A stretch of DNA of 64,000 nt from an uncultured Pelagibacteraceae bacterium (GCA_902623395.1 CACNTN010000004.1:50313-114312); one strand, 5' to 3'. Shown: positions 27,119 through 36,751, numbered from the stretch's first letter. The notes: a model not told the origin generated them from the letters alone. Numbers and translations: made by a program.

Positions 27119-29517
27119 TCATTACAATTCCTTGGCTTAAAGAACATCTTAAAACTTCAGCTAAAGAAAGCGAGATCATCGACCAGCTTACAAATATTGG
27201 ACTTGAAGTTGAAGGTATAAAAGAAAATTCTGGAGAGATGAGTAAGTTCAAAATTGCAAAAGTTTTACGAACGGAAAAACATCCTAATGCTGATAAATTA
27301 AAAGTTTGTGATGTTGCTATTGGCAGAAAAGAGGTTTTAAAAGTTGTCTGCGGAGCACCTAATGCTAGAGAGGGATTAATTACCATTTATGCTCCTCCAG
27401 GAGCAGTGATACCTAAAACTAATTTTGAATTAAAGGTAGCAAAAATAAGAGGCGTAGAGTCCAGAGGGATGCTTTGCTCAGAAAGCGAACTCAATTTATC
27501 AGATGAGAGTGAGGGGATAATTGAACTTAAAAATAAAGAGAAAGAGATAGGAAAAAGTTATTTTAAAAATAATTCACAAAAAGCTATCGATATTTCTATA
27601 ACCCCTAACCGTGCTGATTGTTTAGGCGTTAGAGGTATAGCAAGAGACCTTTCATCAGCAGGTATTGGAAAATTAATACAAACAAAAAGAAAAAAAATTA
27701 AACAAAGCACCTTCCATCAGATTAAAATATCAATTACAAAAGAAAAGAACCAAGGGTGTGATACCTTTGGAAGCTGTTATATTAAAAATATTACTAATAA
27801 AGAAAGCCCCGAATGGCTTAAAAATAAATTAATTGCATTAGGTTTGAAACCCATCTCTGCTGTAGTTGATATTACTAATTATGTAATGTTTGATCTAAAC
27901 AGGCCACTGCATGCTTATGATGCAGATAAAATAAATAAAGAAATTATAGTCAGGAACGCTAAAGAAGGTGAGACATTCGAGGCATTAGATAATAAAAAAT
28001 ATAAATTAAAAAAGGACATGTGTGTTATCTCTGATAAATCCGGCGTTTTAGGTTTGGGCGGAATTATTGGAGGAACAACTACCTCAACTGAATTAGATAC
28101 AAAAAATATACTTTTAGAAGCTGCTTATTTCAGCCCATCCTCAATAAGAAAAACAGCTAGATTACTTAATATTAACACCGATGCGAAATATAGATTTGAG
28201 AGAGGAATTGATCCTAACTCGATCAAAGAGGGTTTAGAGTTTGCTACTGAGCTTATTTTAAAAATTTGTGGAGGAGAAGCCAGCAAGTTTCAAATTACTG
28301 GAAAGACGAAGCAAAAAAATAAGGTTATTAACTTTCAAGTAGAAAAATTTCAAAAATTGATTGGTATTTCAATCACCGCTAATGAAATTGATAAAATTTT
28401 ATCTTCTCTAGGTTTTAAATGTAAAAAAAGTCAAAAAAATATCAAAGTAGAAGTTCCAAGTTGGAGACCAGATGTAAATTTGGATGAAGATTTGATTGAG
28501 GAATTAATTCGGATCAAAGGATTTGATAATATTAAATTAATTGAACCTAGCAAAAATAGAACCCAAGATACTTTAAACTTTAAGCAAAAACTTTTCCATT
28601 TATCACAGAGATCTTTAGCTTCGAAAGGATATATGGAAATAGTAACTTGGTCTTTTACAGATTCAAAAATTGATAAACAATTTTCTAAAGGAGAAAAAGA
28701 AATTCCAATATACAATCCTATTTCTTCTGATCTAGATGTTTTAAGACGATCAATTTTCTCAAATTTAGCAATCTATTTAAAAAAGAACCAAGATAGAGGA
28801 TACGAGGACTTATCTTTATTTGAAATTGGTCCAACATTTTTTGGAAAAAATCCAGGTGAACAACAAGTTGTAGTTGGAGGTTTAAAATCTGGAAAAATAA
28901 ATAGAAAGAGCTGGCTAGATAAAGAAAGAGACGTAGACGTTTTTGATATTAAAAGTGATGTAATTAAAACTTTGATCGAACTTGGAATAGAGGAAAAAAA
29001 TCTTTTTGTGAGCGAAAATACAAAATACAGTTATCATCCAGGCAGATCAGGATCGATAACTTTAAAATCAGAAAAAGGACCTCATCTAGCTTATTTTGGA
29101 GAAATACACCCAGCTATTATTAAAAATTTAGATTTTAAAGACAAAAATATTTTTGGATTTGAGATATTTTTAAAGAATATTCCAGAACCTAACAAAAAAT
29201 TAAGACTTAGCAAAAAAAGTTTTCTAGCTTCAGATTATCAAAAATCAGAAAGAGATTTTGCTTTTATTATTGACAAAATTTTTAAAATTGGTGAACTTGA
29301 GAAGATTGTAAAAGACGTAGATAATAATCTAATTCAAAACGTATCTACGTTTGATGTTTATGAAGGGGAAAATATTCCAAAAGATAAAAAATCAGTTGCT
29401 ATTAATGTAACTTTACAAGCCATCGATAAAACACTTACAGAAAATGATTTAGAGGAAATTAGCAAAAAAATTATTGAAACAGTAAGTAAAAAAACTGGCG
29501 CTACAATTAGGTCCTAA
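27115..29517 (+). CDS. pheT: Phenylalanyl-tRNA synthetase beta subunit
   Basis: An 800-aa structural and editing subunit. The domain order is visible: an N-terminal domain, an OB-fold tRNA-binding domain around 40-150 with [19 protein letters not shown], a B3/4 editing domain, a B5 domain near 400-470 ([19 protein letters not shown]), a class II-like core, and a C-terminal anticodon-binding FDX-ACB domain with [14 protein letters not shown]. Overlaps of 4 bp with pheS and 1 bp with lepA place it in a continuous translation operon. Confidence 0.98.
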   Translation: MIITIPWLKEHLKTSAKESEIIDQLTNIGLEVEGIKENSGEMSKFKIAKVLRTEKHPNADKLKVCDVAIGRKEVLKVVCGAPNAREGLITIYAPPGAVIPKTNFELKVAKIRGVESRGMLCSESELNLSDESEGIIELKNKEKEIGKSYFKNNSQKAIDISITPNRADCLGVRGIARDLSSAGIGKLIQTKRKKIKQSTFHQIKISITKEKNQGCDTFGSCYIKNITNKESPEWLKNKLIALGLKPISAVVDITNYVMFDLNRPLHAYDADKINKEIIVRNAKEGETFEALDNKKYKLKKDMCVISDKSGVLGLGGIIGGTTTSTELDTKNILLEAAYFSPSSIRKTARLLNINTDAKYRFERGIDPNSIKEGLEFATELILKICGGEASKFQITGKTKQKNKVINFQVEKFQKLIGISITANEIDKILSSLGFKCKKSQKNIKVEVPSWRPDVNLDEDLIEELIRIKGFDNIKLIEPSKNRTQDTLNFKQKLFHLSQRSLASKGYMEIVTWSFTDSKIDKQFSKGEKEIPIYNPISSDLDVLRRSIFSNLAIYLKKNQDRGYEDLSLFEIGPTFFGKNPGEQQVVVGGLKSGKINRKSWLDKERDVDVFDIKSDVIKTLIELGIEEKNLFVSENTKYSYHPGRSGSITLKSEKGPHLAYFGEIHPAIIKNLDFKDKNIFGFEIFLKNIPEPNKKLRLSKKSFLASDYQKSERDFAFIIDKIFKIGELEKIVKDVDNNLIQNVSTFDVYEGENIPKDKKSVAINVTLQAIDKTLTENDLEEISKKIIETVSKKTGATIRS

Positions 29518-31325
29518 TGTCAGATATAAAAAGAATACGTAATTTTTCTATAATTGCGCATATTGATCATGGTAAATCAACGATTGCAGATCGTATCATT
29601 CACAAATGTGGAGGTCTTTCTGATCGAGAAATGAAACAACAAGTTCTCGACTCAATGGATATTGAAAGAGAAAGAGGAATTACAATTAAAGCTCAAACTG
29701 TAAAGCTCAACTATAAGGCAAAAGATGGTGAAAATTATATATTAAATATTATCGATACTCCTGGCCACGTAGACTTTGGCTATGAAGTAAGTAGGTCTCT
29801 TTCAGCATGTGAGGGATCTCTTTTAATTGTTGATAGCACTCAAGGCGTAGAGGCTCAAACTTTAGCAAATGTTTATCAAGCTTTAGAGATTAATCATGAA
29901 GTTATACCAATTTTAAACAAAATTGATTTACCCGCTTCAGATATTGAAAAAACAAAAAAAGAAATAGAGGACGTTGTTGGAATTGAGACGGCTAACGCTA
30001 TTTCTTGTTCAGGAAAAACAGGAGAAGGAATTGATGAAATTTTAGAGGCGATTATTAACAAATTACCTGCTCCAAATGGGATTATTGATGAAAAATTAAA
30101 ATGTTTACTAGTTGATAGTTGGTATGACAGTTATCTCGGCGTAGTTATCCTAGTCAGAGTCATTAATGGTAAATTAAAAAAAAATATGAGAGTAAGATTA
30201 ATGTCTAACGATAGAGAATATGTGGTTGAAAAAGTAGGGGTATTCACACCCAAACCAAATGATATTGAAGAATTAAACTCTGGTGAAATTGGATTTATAA
30301 TTACAGGCATTAAATCTCTATTAGAAACAAAAGTTGGCGATACTATTTGTGATGCCAGTGCCCCAATTGACTCACCCCTGCCAGGTTTTAAACCAAGCAA
30401 ACCCGTAGTATTTTGTGGACTGTTCCCTGTCGATAGCTCTGAATATCAAAAATTAAAAGATGGGCTAGCAAAATTAAGACTAAATGATGCAAGTTTTTCA
30501 TACGAACCTGAGTCATCAAGCGCGCTAGGATTGGGTTTTAGGTGTGGTTTTTTAGGTTTACTACATTTAGAAATTATTACCGAGAGGCTTGAAAGGGAGT
30601 TTGATGTTAATTTAATCACAACAACTCCAGGAGTAATCTACAAAGTTCATAAAACTAAAGGTGAAGTTTTAGACTTACAAAATCCGTCAAACATGCCTGA
30701 CCCGTCTCAAATTGAAAAAATAGAAGAACCATGGATTAAATCAACAATTATTACTCCAGATGAATATTTAGGATCGATTATAAAAATTTGTCAGGATAAA
30801 AGAGGTATACAAACTAATTTGAGTTATTCAGGTAAAAGAGCAGTTTTATCATATGACTTGCCGCTTAACGAAGTTGTGTTTGATTTTAATGATAAACTGA
30901 AATCTATTTCTAGTGGATATGCCAGTTTTGATTATGAAATTTCTGGTTATAGGGAAGGGGATTTAGTTAAACTAGGTATCTTAGTAAATTCTGAGTCAGT
31001 TGATGCTTTAGCAATGATTATTCATAAAGATTTTGCACAAACGACAGGTAGACAAGTTTGTGAAAAATTAAAAGATTTAATACCAAGACATAATTTTATG
31101 ATACCGGTTCAAGCTGCAATTGGTGGTAAAATAGTTGCACGAGAGTCCATAAAAGGTTTTAAGAAAGATGTTTTGACGAAAATTCATGGTGGAGGCGCCA
31201 CTGATCGAAAAAGAAAACTCTTAGAAAAACAAAAAAGAGGTAAAGCAAGATCAAAACAATTTGGTAAAGTTGAGATTCCTCAAGAAGCCTTTATTGGAGT
31301 TTTAAAAATAAATAAAGATACATAA
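29517..31325 (+). CDS. lepA: Elongation factor 4 (LepA)
   Basis: A ribosome-bound translational GTPase, 602 aa. The G domain has G1 [13 protein letters not shown], switch regions with [14 protein letters not shown]3 DTPGHVDFG and G4 NKIDLP. The family-specific C-terminal domain has [16 protein letters not shown] and [16 protein letters not shown]. It overlaps pheT and the downstream GT4 gene by 1 bp each, so a glycosyltransferase is transcribed with it. Confidence 0.98.
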   Translation: MSDIKRIRNFSIIAHIDHGKSTIADRIIHKCGGLSDREMKQQVLDSMDIERERGITIKAQTVKLNYKAKDGENYILNIIDTPGHVDFGYEVSRSLSACEGSLLIVDSTQGVEAQTLANVYQALEINHEVIPILNKIDLPASDIEKTKKEIEDVVGIETANAISCSGKTGEGIDEILEAIINKLPAPNGIIDEKLKCLLVDSWYDSYLGVVILVRVINGKLKKNMRVRLMSNDREYVVEKVGVFTPKPNDIEELNSGEIGFIITGIKSLLETKVGDTICDASAPIDSPLPGFKPSKPVVFCGLFPVDSSEYQKLKDGLAKLRLNDASFSYEPESSSALGLGFRCGFLGLLHLEIITERLEREFDVNLITTTPGVIYKVHKTKGEVLDLQNPSNMPDPSQIEKIEEPWIKSTIITPDEYLGSIIKICQDKRGIQTNLSYSGKRAVLSYDLPLNEVVFDFNDKLKSISSGYASFDYEISGYREGDLVKLGILVNSESVDALAMIIHKDFAQTTGRQVCEKLKDLIPRHNFMIPVQAAIGGKIVARESIKGFKKDVLTKIHGGGATDRKRKLLEKQKRGKARSKQFGKVEIPQEAFIGVLKINKDT

Positions 31326-32347
31326 TGAAAAAAAAATTGTTTATTTTCTCCAATGAAAGTATCTCTATCGAAGATAATAAATATTATTGTGATAATTTAG
31401 ATTTAAAATCAACACCTGAAGGTCTAAATAAAAAGTTTGAAGTTAATCTTCTTGGTAGAAAATCAATAAAAAAAAGATCTCATGAAATAAAGATTAAAAG
31501 AGTTAAAGTATTTAATAATATTTTTTCATATTTATCAGAGGTTAAGAGAGCATCAAAGAATAATGATTCTAAATTTTTAATCATTTCAATTTCCCCTTAC
31601 ACTTTTTTTATTTCTCTATTTATCAAAATTTTAGGACGAAAACCTATTGTTTATTTGAGAAGTGACGGCTATGGAGAATACAAGGCGATTCTTGGAAAAA
31701 TCGGTCCAATTTTTTATCATTTTATGTTTAGTATTACTGGGGCAATTTCAAATTTAATTAGTTGTAGAGACTATATTCTTCGAGGGAAAAAAGGAAAAAT
31801 TTTAAGCCCATCCCAACTCGACTCTGTTTGGCTAAGACAACCTAAAAATGGTGAGATTAAAAATTTTAAACTATTATATGTTGGGAGATTAAGAGTAGAA
31901 AAAGGAATCTACGCTCTATCTGAGTTGATTAGGAACAAAAGAGATATTTCATTAACAATAATTGGCGCGGAAACAGGAAGTTCTAATAGAATAAATCAAA
32001 GTAATATTAAAATCCTTCCTACACAAAGTAATAAAACTAAATTAATTAAATATTATGATGATCATAATATTTTTGTTTTACCATCTTTCACAGAGGGTCA
32101 TCCAATGGTTTTACTTGAGGCTCTAGCAAGAAGAAGACCAGTTGTTATTTTTGATGAAATTAAACATGTCATAGGTGATAAAAAAGGAATTTTTGTTACA
32201 AAAAGAAATTTTTTAAGTTTCCTAGGAACTTTAAATAACATTAAAAAAAATTATAAAAAAATTCAAAAAGATATGAAAAAAAATAAACTTCCGACAAACA
32301 AAGAGTTCTTAGAGAAATTTATAAAACTTATAGATGATTTTAATTAA
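31325..32347 (+). CDS. Family 4-type glycosyltransferase
   Basis: A 340-aa GT-B enzyme. The C-terminal donor-binding half has LLYVGRLRVEKGIYALSEL, then LPSFTEGHPMVLLEALARRRPVV with the paired acidic residues of GT4. The N-terminal half is divergent, with one hydrophobic stretch (FLIISISPYTFFISLFIKIL) that suggests membrane association. It overlaps lepA by 1 bp and precedes a GT2 gene by 17 bp. It likely works on a surface glycan; the sugar is unknown. Confidence 0.85.
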   Translation: MKKKLFIFSNESISIEDNKYYCDNLDLKSTPEGLNKKFEVNLLGRKSIKKRSHEIKIKRVKVFNNIFSYLSEVKRASKNNDSKFLIISISPYTFFISLFIKILGRKPIVYLRSDGYGEYKAILGKIGPIFYHFMFSITGAISNLISCRDYILRGKKGKILSPSQLDSVWLRQPKNGEIKNFKLLYVGRLRVEKGIYALSELIRNKRDISLTIIGAETGSSNRINQSNIKILPTQSNKTKLIKYYDDHNIFVLPSFTEGHPMVLLEALARRRPVVIFDEIKHVIGDKKGIFVTKRNFLSFLGTLNNIKKNYKKIQKDMKKNKLPTNKEFLEKFIKLIDDFN

Positions 32348-32364
32348 GATAGAAAAATTTAAAA

Positions 32365-33063
32365 ATGAGCAATAAGACATTAGTTTTTACAGCTACTTAT
32401 AATGAGTCAGAAAATATCGAAAAATTTTTAGATATTGCACTCAAAGTTAGAAATATAGACTTGCTTATTATAGATGATAATTCACCTGATTTAACATTTA
32501 AAATAGTGGAAAATTATCAAAAAAAATTTCAAAATTTGTTTCTAATTAAAAGAGACACAAAATTAGGATTAGACACAGCTCATAAACTTAGCTTTGAGTT
32601 CGCAAAGAAAAATAATTATCAAAATCTCATTACACTTGATGCAGACTTATCACATGATCCTAATCAAATTGAAAAATTTATCTCAAATCTTGAAAATTAT
32701 CCTTTTGTAATTGGCTCAAGGTATATTGAGGGTGGTAAAAATAATATGAAATTATCAAGATTATTTTTAAGTTATTTTGGAAATAAATTGATCAAATTTA
32801 TTCTAAAAATTCCTTGTGAAGAATTTACTACATCGTTTAGAGGATTTAATCTCAACAAATTAAATAAATTTAATATTAATAATGTGCAGTCAAGAGGATA
32901 TAGTTTTTTTATGGAAACAATTTATTGGATTGATAAAGCTGGTTATGAAATTAAACAACTACCAATTATTTTTGAAGATAGAGATAAAGGCCGATCAAAA
33001 ATTTCAAAGGTTGAGTCATTTAGAACACTCAAAAATTTATTTATAATTAAAACTAGATATTAA
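32365..33063 (+). CDS. Polyprenyl-phosphate mannosyltransferase-like family 2 glycosyltransferase
   Basis: A 232-aa DPM1-like GT2. Signatures run in order: FTATYNESENIEKFL, the nucleotide-binding LLIIDDNSPD, the metal-binding TLDADLSHDP (DxD), IGSRYIEGG, and SFRGFNLNKLNK. It would transfer a sugar from a nucleotide donor to polyprenyl phosphate. The next gene, starting 1 nt after its stop, encodes a many-helix protein that could use that lipid-linked sugar; the same pairing of GT2 with a GT-C-like protein occurs at 9-13 kb. The pairing is inference. Confidence 0.88.
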   Translation: MSNKTLVFTATYNESENIEKFLDIALKVRNIDLLIIDDNSPDLTFKIVENYQKKFQNLFLIKRDTKLGLDTAHKLSFEFAKKNNYQNLITLDADLSHDPNQIEKFISNLENYPFVIGSRYIEGGKNNMKLSRLFLSYFGNKLIKFILKIPCEEFTTSFRGFNLNKLNKFNINNVQSRGYSFFMETIYWIDKAGYEIKQLPIIFEDRDKGRSKISKVESFRTLKNLFIIKTRY

Positions 33064-34308
33064 ATGAAAAAATTTATGAATGAAAAAAACTATTATCTTG
33101 CAGGTATGGTTTTATATATTTTTTTTTCAATTTCCATTTTTTTTGGTCTTTTAATTAATGAGGATGCATCTGGAAAAGGTACCTCGAATGATTTCAAAAA
33201 TACTTGGGAGTATGTATTATTATTAAAAGAAAATTATTTTATCGATAGCTCTGAGTGGACAAGACTTTTACCTTTTCATTATATTTTTTTGTCAATTCTT
33301 TACGAATTACTAGGAAGTGAATTTTTAGTAAGAGTATTATTTTGCATTTTTTCCCTATTCATACCTTTCATTTTTTATAAAAACTTAAGATTAAAATTTA
33401 AAGATATAAATAAGGGAAAGTTGCTTATTCTAGCTTCTATAATTTTTATTTTACCTTATTTTAGGTCTTCTGCTATTTGGCCCAATCCCCATATTACAGC
33501 AATTTTTTTTTTATTGTTTTCAGTTTATTTTTTTCAGAAATGGTATCAACTTAAAGTAAAGAAAATAAATTTAAACTTTATTTTACATTTAATTTTTTTA
33601 GCATTAACAGTTTATACTAGAAGATATTATGTTTTCTTTTTTCTATATTATTTTTTAATTTATTTTAAATATTTAAATTTTAAAGATTTTGTAATTACCT
33701 CCCTTTTTGTTTTATTGTTGTCTATTCCTGGTTTCATTCTCATTATAAATTTTCCTTTTTATCTAGACTCTACAGGATATAATTTAAAATTTTATAATAC
33801 TTTTTTAATTATAAACTCAATTTTTTTTTTTTATATTATTTCCTTTATAGATTTAGAAACATTGAAATTGAGTAATTTCCGAGCGAAATTGATTTTATGT
33901 TTAAGTATAATTTTGACTATCATATTGTCTTATTTTTTTGATTATGATCCAAAGCTCGGTGGAGGTTATATTATGAAACTTTCAAATATATTTTTAGGAA
34001 GTAATTACCTTTTTTACCTATCTTCAATTTTAGGGTTATATTTGATGAGTAAAACTTTTTTTAACAATAAAAATAGTTCTTTTCTAATAATCTTAATCTT
34101 TTTTATATTTAGCAATAATTATATGTTCCAAAAATATTTTGAGCCATTATGGCTAATAATTTTCTTTCTCATACTAGATTTAAATTTCGTTAAAAAATTT
34201 TTGAGAAGTAATTTTCAAATTTTCATAGTTTTGTTTTATTTTTCAATATATTCTATCACTGCTTTGATAAATAGTTTTTATTCAATCTCTATTAATCACT
34301 TTTGGTAG
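33064..34308 (+). CDS. Polytopic membrane protein, possible GT-C glycosyltransferase
   Basis: A 414-aa protein with about ten to twelve hydrophobic helices and very high Phe/Ile/Leu content. Helix 1 is followed by a polar loop with acidic residues (INEDASGKGTSNDFKNTWEY), as in polyprenyl-phosphate-sugar-dependent GT-C enzymes, where an Asp/Glu in this loop is catalytic. The gene directly follows the DPM1-like GT2 gene (TAA then ATG) and ends 16 bp before tRNA-Ser. No motif fixes a family, so the call rests on topology and context. Confidence 0.55.
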   Translation: MKKFMNEKNYYLAGMVLYIFFSISIFFGLLINEDASGKGTSNDFKNTWEYVLLLKENYFIDSSEWTRLLPFHYIFLSILYELLGSEFLVRVLFCIFSLFIPFIFYKNLRLKFKDINKGKLLILASIIFILPYFRSSAIWPNPHITAIFFLLFSVYFFQKWYQLKVKKINLNFILHLIFLALTVYTRRYYVFFFLYYFLIYFKYLNFKDFVITSLFVLLLSIPGFILIINFPFYLDSTGYNLKFYNTFLIINSIFFFYIISFIDLETLKLSNFRAKLILCLSIILTIILSYFFDYDPKLGGGYIMKLSNIFLGSNYLFYLSSILGLYLMSKTFFNNKNSSFLIILIFFIFSNNYMFQKYFEPLWLIIFFLILDLNFVKKFLRSNFQIFIVLFYFSIYSITALINSFYSISINHFW

Positions 34309-34324
34309 GTATACATTGTTTTAA

Positions 34325-34414
34325 GGAGAGGTGGCCGAGTGGTTGAAGGCGCACGCTTGGAAAGCGTGTAAACGGGAAACCGTTTCGAGGGTTCGAATCC
34401 CTCTCTCTCCGCCA
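34325..34414 (+). tRNA. tRNA-Ser (anticodon GGA)
   Basis: A 90-nt class II tRNA. The acceptor GGAGAGG (34325-34331) pairs with TCTCTCC, then discriminator G and encoded CCA (34412-34414). The anticodon stem CACGC/GCGTG encloses TTGGAAA with anticodon GGA, decoding UCC/UCU. The long variable arm has stem AAACG/CGTTT, and the T-arm is GAGGG-TTCGAAT-CCCTC. Its 3' two thirds are repeated in altered form at 36296-36359, beyond the autotransporter gene, as expected of an integration target. Confidence 0.97.
34349..34374 (+). repeat. Direct repeat, left copy, inside tRNA-Ser (candidate attL core)
   Basis: Twenty-six bases spanning the anticodon arm and the start of the variable arm of tRNA-Ser are identical to 36296-36321. 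Similarity continues, with substitutions, to the 3' end of the tRNA. Copies of a tRNA 3' part on both sides of a cargo gene are the classical mark of site-specific integration at a tRNA gene. The two copies are 1,947 bp apart. Confidence 0.7.
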
Positions 34415-34485
34415 TTAATTTAACCCAAATAGGACATCGACTACTTTAGTTAGATTTTGATTGATCTATAAATAAATTTTTGATG

Positions 34486-36291
34486 ATGAAATTACTTAAA
34501 ATATTTTTAATCTTTATTTATTTGACATCGCTAAGGCAAGTTAACGCTGCCAATATAACAGGCGCCAACACAATAAATAGTGATTCAACTACCCAACAAG
34601 TTTACAATGCAGATGATACTTCATTAACAATCACAAATTCTTCGACTCTTTCAAGAACTGGACAGGCACCAGTTAATATAAATGGAAAGGATGATGGCAC
34701 CTTAACAATAAACTCTGGCTCATCAATTACGGCGACTTCTCATAATACCGTTCAAGGAAAAGACCAGGCTGGGTTAACTGTAACTAACTCAGGAACAATT
34801 AGCTCTGGTGGATCTAAAGCAATTAATTTATTAAATGCTCAGAACTCAACCGTAACTAATAATTCTGGAGGAATAATAAAAAGTAATACTAACACTGTAA
34901 CTCTTACAGAAAATTCAGGAACGGGTAATAATGTAACAATTAATAACTCAGGACAGATCTTTTCCGAAGCTGTTAGCTCAGGAACAACTAATAATAATGC
35001 TGTAAAATCTGAGGACGATACAAACAATATGACTCTTATAAATAATGTTGGGGGCCATATATATAACAATAATTCCTCTGCGACAGCTTTACAACAAGCA
35101 ACAGTTTTTATTGCAGCCGAGGACACCGCAACTTTGACTAACAGTGGAAAAATAGAAAATAAAGCAGGTCCAGAAAATTGGGCTATTGGAATAGCAGGAA
35201 GTGGAGTAACTGTAACTCTTAAAGACGCAGGAAAGGTAATTGGTAAAATTAATGTAGCTGACTCAGGTCATACTATAAGGTTACAACATGGAGCCGGACA
35301 AGCTTACTACTACGACATTACTGGAAATGGCACTTACACTTTGCAAGATTTAGATGGTAATCCAGTTGTTAAAGGTTCAGCAGGATCTATTGGTCAAGGT
35401 GGAAATGAAATGGTAGATGAGGAACTAGGATATAAATCATTAAGCCTAAGAAAATCTCTTACAAGATATCAACAAAGTGATGAATTTTCTGAAAGAGATA
35501 AGGGATGGGGTGAGATCACAACGTCTTTTTTAAAAAGAGATGGAGATAATAGCACTTTAGCACTGGATAACGAAAAAATAGGTATAGGAGCAAATATTTT
35601 TGAACCAATTTCAAATAATAAAACTTTAATTTTGTCTTTTGAAACTAGTTTGCAAAATATTTCCAAAAATCATGACATTAATAAGTTTAGCTTTTTAACA
35701 GGAATGAATTTTGACAAAATTGAAATTAGTGAAGGTGTAAATTCAGAGATATATTTTTTAGGTGGTGCTAGTTTTAATAAAAGTGACAGAAATATTTTAA
35801 CAAATACTACATCAACTGGATTACTAGATATATCTGATGAATATATGAGTTATGAGGCTTTAATTGGAAACAAGATAATTTTTAACAACTTATTACCTGA
35901 TCTAAGTTTTAATTTTGGTTATTCACACACACCGTCTCATGAAGAAAGTAAATTTTACAAGTGGGAAGATAGAGATGTTTATAACGGATCTTTAGCTCTA
36001 AGTAATGAACATCAAATTTTAAAAGATAATAAAAAGAATATCTATTTTTCTTGGATAGCGGATGCCAGAACAATATTAGACGATAATGTGCAAATCTTTT
36101 ATGTAAATGGTACAAAAGGATCTTATACTCAGAACAATGATTTAAAGACTGAATTTAGTTTATCTGCTGGTTTAAATTATAATTACAATTTTTCAAAAAA
36201 TAGTAAATTTTCAATGAGTCTTGATGGACTTCAAACATCCCAAGACACAAGCGGTATTAAAGCAAATTTAAAATATAGTCACAAGTTTTAG
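34486..36291 (+). CDS. Autotransporter (type Va secretion) with beta-helical passenger and C-terminal beta-barrel
   Basis: A surface or secreted protein of about 601 aa. ATG codons at 34483 and 34486 are possible starts; there is no clear ribosome-binding site. A signal peptide (KLLKIFLIFIYLTSLRQVNA) leads a passenger of about 290 residues, rich in Asn, Ser, Thr and Gly, with loosely repeated TLTNSG/VTINNSG units typical of a beta-helix. After a short linker (GYKSLSLRKSLTRYQQ) comes a barrel domain of about 260 residues with alternating aromatic strands, ending in the outer-membrane signature KYSHKF (final Phe). It is the only gene between tRNA-Ser and its diverged partial copy, with no integrase beside it. 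Adhesion or phage or grazer interaction is possible; the ligand is unknown. Confidence 0.85.
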   Translation: MKLLKIFLIFIYLTSLRQVNAANITGANTINSDSTTQQVYNADDTSLTITNSSTLSRTGQAPVNINGKDDGTLTINSGSSITATSHNTVQGKDQAGLTVTNSGTISSGGSKAINLLNAQNSTVTNNSGGIIKSNTNTVTLTENSGTGNNVTINNSGQIFSEAVSSGTTNNNAVKSEDDTNNMTLINNVGGHIYNNNSSATALQQATVFIAAEDTATLTNSGKIENKAGPENWAIGIAGSGVTVTLKDAGKVIGKINVADSGHTIRLQHGAGQAYYYDITGNGTYTLQDLDGNPVVKGSAGSIGQGGNEMVDEELGYKSLSLRKSLTRYQQSDEFSERDKGWGEITTSFLKRDGDNSTLALDNEKIGIGANIFEPISNNKTLILSFETSLQNISKNHDINKFSFLTGMNFDKIEISEGVNSEIYFLGGASFNKSDRNILTNTTSTGLLDISDEYMSYEALIGNKIIFNNLLPDLSFNFGYSHTPSHEESKFYKWEDRDVYNGSLALSNEHQILKDNKKNIYFSWIADARTILDDNVQIFYVNGTKGSYTQNNDLKTEFSLSAGLNYNYNFSKNSKFSMSLDGLQTSQDTSGIKANLKYSHKF

Positions 36292-36295
36292 AGAT

Positions 36296-36359
36296 GCGCA
36301 CGCTTGGAAAGCGTGTAAACGAGTAACCGTTTTGAGGGTTCGAGCCCCTCTCTCCGCTA
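36296..36359 (+). pseudogene. Partial tRNA-Ser copy (candidate attR), beginning 4 bp after the autotransporter stop
   Basis: It matches tRNA-Ser positions 34349-34414. The first 26 bases are identical. After that, changes fall in the variable-arm loop (GGAAAC to AGTAAC), at the base following the variable stem, and at the last two T-loop positions (AAT to AGC). The anticodon stem, variable stem AAACG/CGTTT and T-stem GAGGG/CCCTC remain intact. The acceptor strand is two bases short (TCTCC) and CCA reads CTA. The D-arm and 5' acceptor strand are missing, so it cannot be a tRNA. Changes confined mostly to neutral positions suggest descent from another functional tRNA-Ser rather than random decay. 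Confidence 0.8.
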
Positions 36360-36368
36360 TCTAAAAAA

Positions 36369-36460
36369 GACTCATAATGCACACATAAAAAGAGTTAATG
36401 GCTTGTAAAACGAGTTCATTATGAGTCGTTAGGTTCCTTTTCTAGTGTCGGCAGACTCAT
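36369..36460 (+). promoter_or_regulatory. Structured 5' leader with two mutually exclusive hairpins
   Basis: An 11-bp perfect inverted repeat, GACTCATAATG (36369-36379) with CATTATGAGTC (36417-36427), can form a long hairpin. A second GACTCAT at 36454-36460 can pair instead with ATGAGTC (36421-36427). The two pairings share the same strand, so only one can form at a time. A terminator-like hairpin follows at 36485-36512, just before the start of the 71-aa gene. The layout resembles an attenuator or riboswitch leader. No known class was recognised, and the ligand or trigger is unknown. Confidence 0.45.
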
Positions 36461-36484
36461 GAAATGATAAAAGTGCGTAATTCA

Positions 36485-36512
36485 AAACGAATATGATTCG
36501 TTTCGATTTTTT
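36485..36512 (+). terminator. Terminator-like hairpin (possible attenuator) before the 71-aa gene
   Basis: AAACGAAT (36485-36492) pairs with ATTCGTTT (36496-36503) around a 3-nt loop, followed by CGA and six T (36507-36512). The stem is 8 bp but GC-poor, so termination may be partial. It lies 24 bp upstream of the ATG at 36536, in front of a strong AGGGGG ribosome-binding site, where it could gate transcription into the gene. Confidence 0.4.
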
Positions 36513-36535
36513 ATTAATAAAAAAAGGGGGATAAC

Positions 36536-36751
36536 ATGAAAGCAATCTCAGGATTAACTTCAATGTTTGACAGCTTAACAAAAGTAGTAGTTTCATTACT
36601 TGCGTTAGGTATCGCTGTAAGCCTACTTGGTGGAAACGTTCCATTCGTAGGTGAAATAGCTGGTAACATTATTGGTTTAGTACAATCTTTAGGTGATGCA
36701 GGTATAGTTGGGTTAATCGCAGCTATTATCATCCTAAACTTGTTTAAGTAA
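36536..36751 (+). CDS. Small two-helix membrane protein A, 71 aa
   Basis: Starts MKAISGLTSMFDSLTKVV. Two hydrophobic helices (about 17-32 and 53-70) flank a Gly-rich loop with GGNVPFVGEIAGN and SLGDAGIVG. It is clearly paralogous to the 78-aa protein encoded at 36840: both share NV.F.G, N.I.L, a conserved LG..GI and a following LI. The ATG is preceded by an unusually G-rich run (AGGGGGATAAC), one of the strongest Shine-Dalgarno sequences in the window, suggesting high expression. The family is not recognised. Small channel-, holin- or scaffold-like roles are possible and none is proven. Confidence 0.8.
   Translation: MKAISGLTSMFDSLTKVVVSLLALGIAVSLLGGNVPFVGEIAGNIIGLVQSLGDAGIVGLIAAIIILNLFK

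Noticed and set aside
35909-36115. Minus-strand open frame inside the autotransporter barrel, and a similar one at 34839-35126
   Set aside because: Antisense shadows of a well-supported coding frame; no start signals.
36296-36359. A second functional tRNA-Ser gene
   Set aside because: The D-arm and 5' acceptor strand are missing, the 3' acceptor strand is two bases short and the CCA is altered.
36429-36732. Two minus-strand open frames over the leader and first mini membrane protein gene
   Set aside because: They run antisense through the hairpins and the strong plus-strand ribosome-binding site and encode nothing recognisable.
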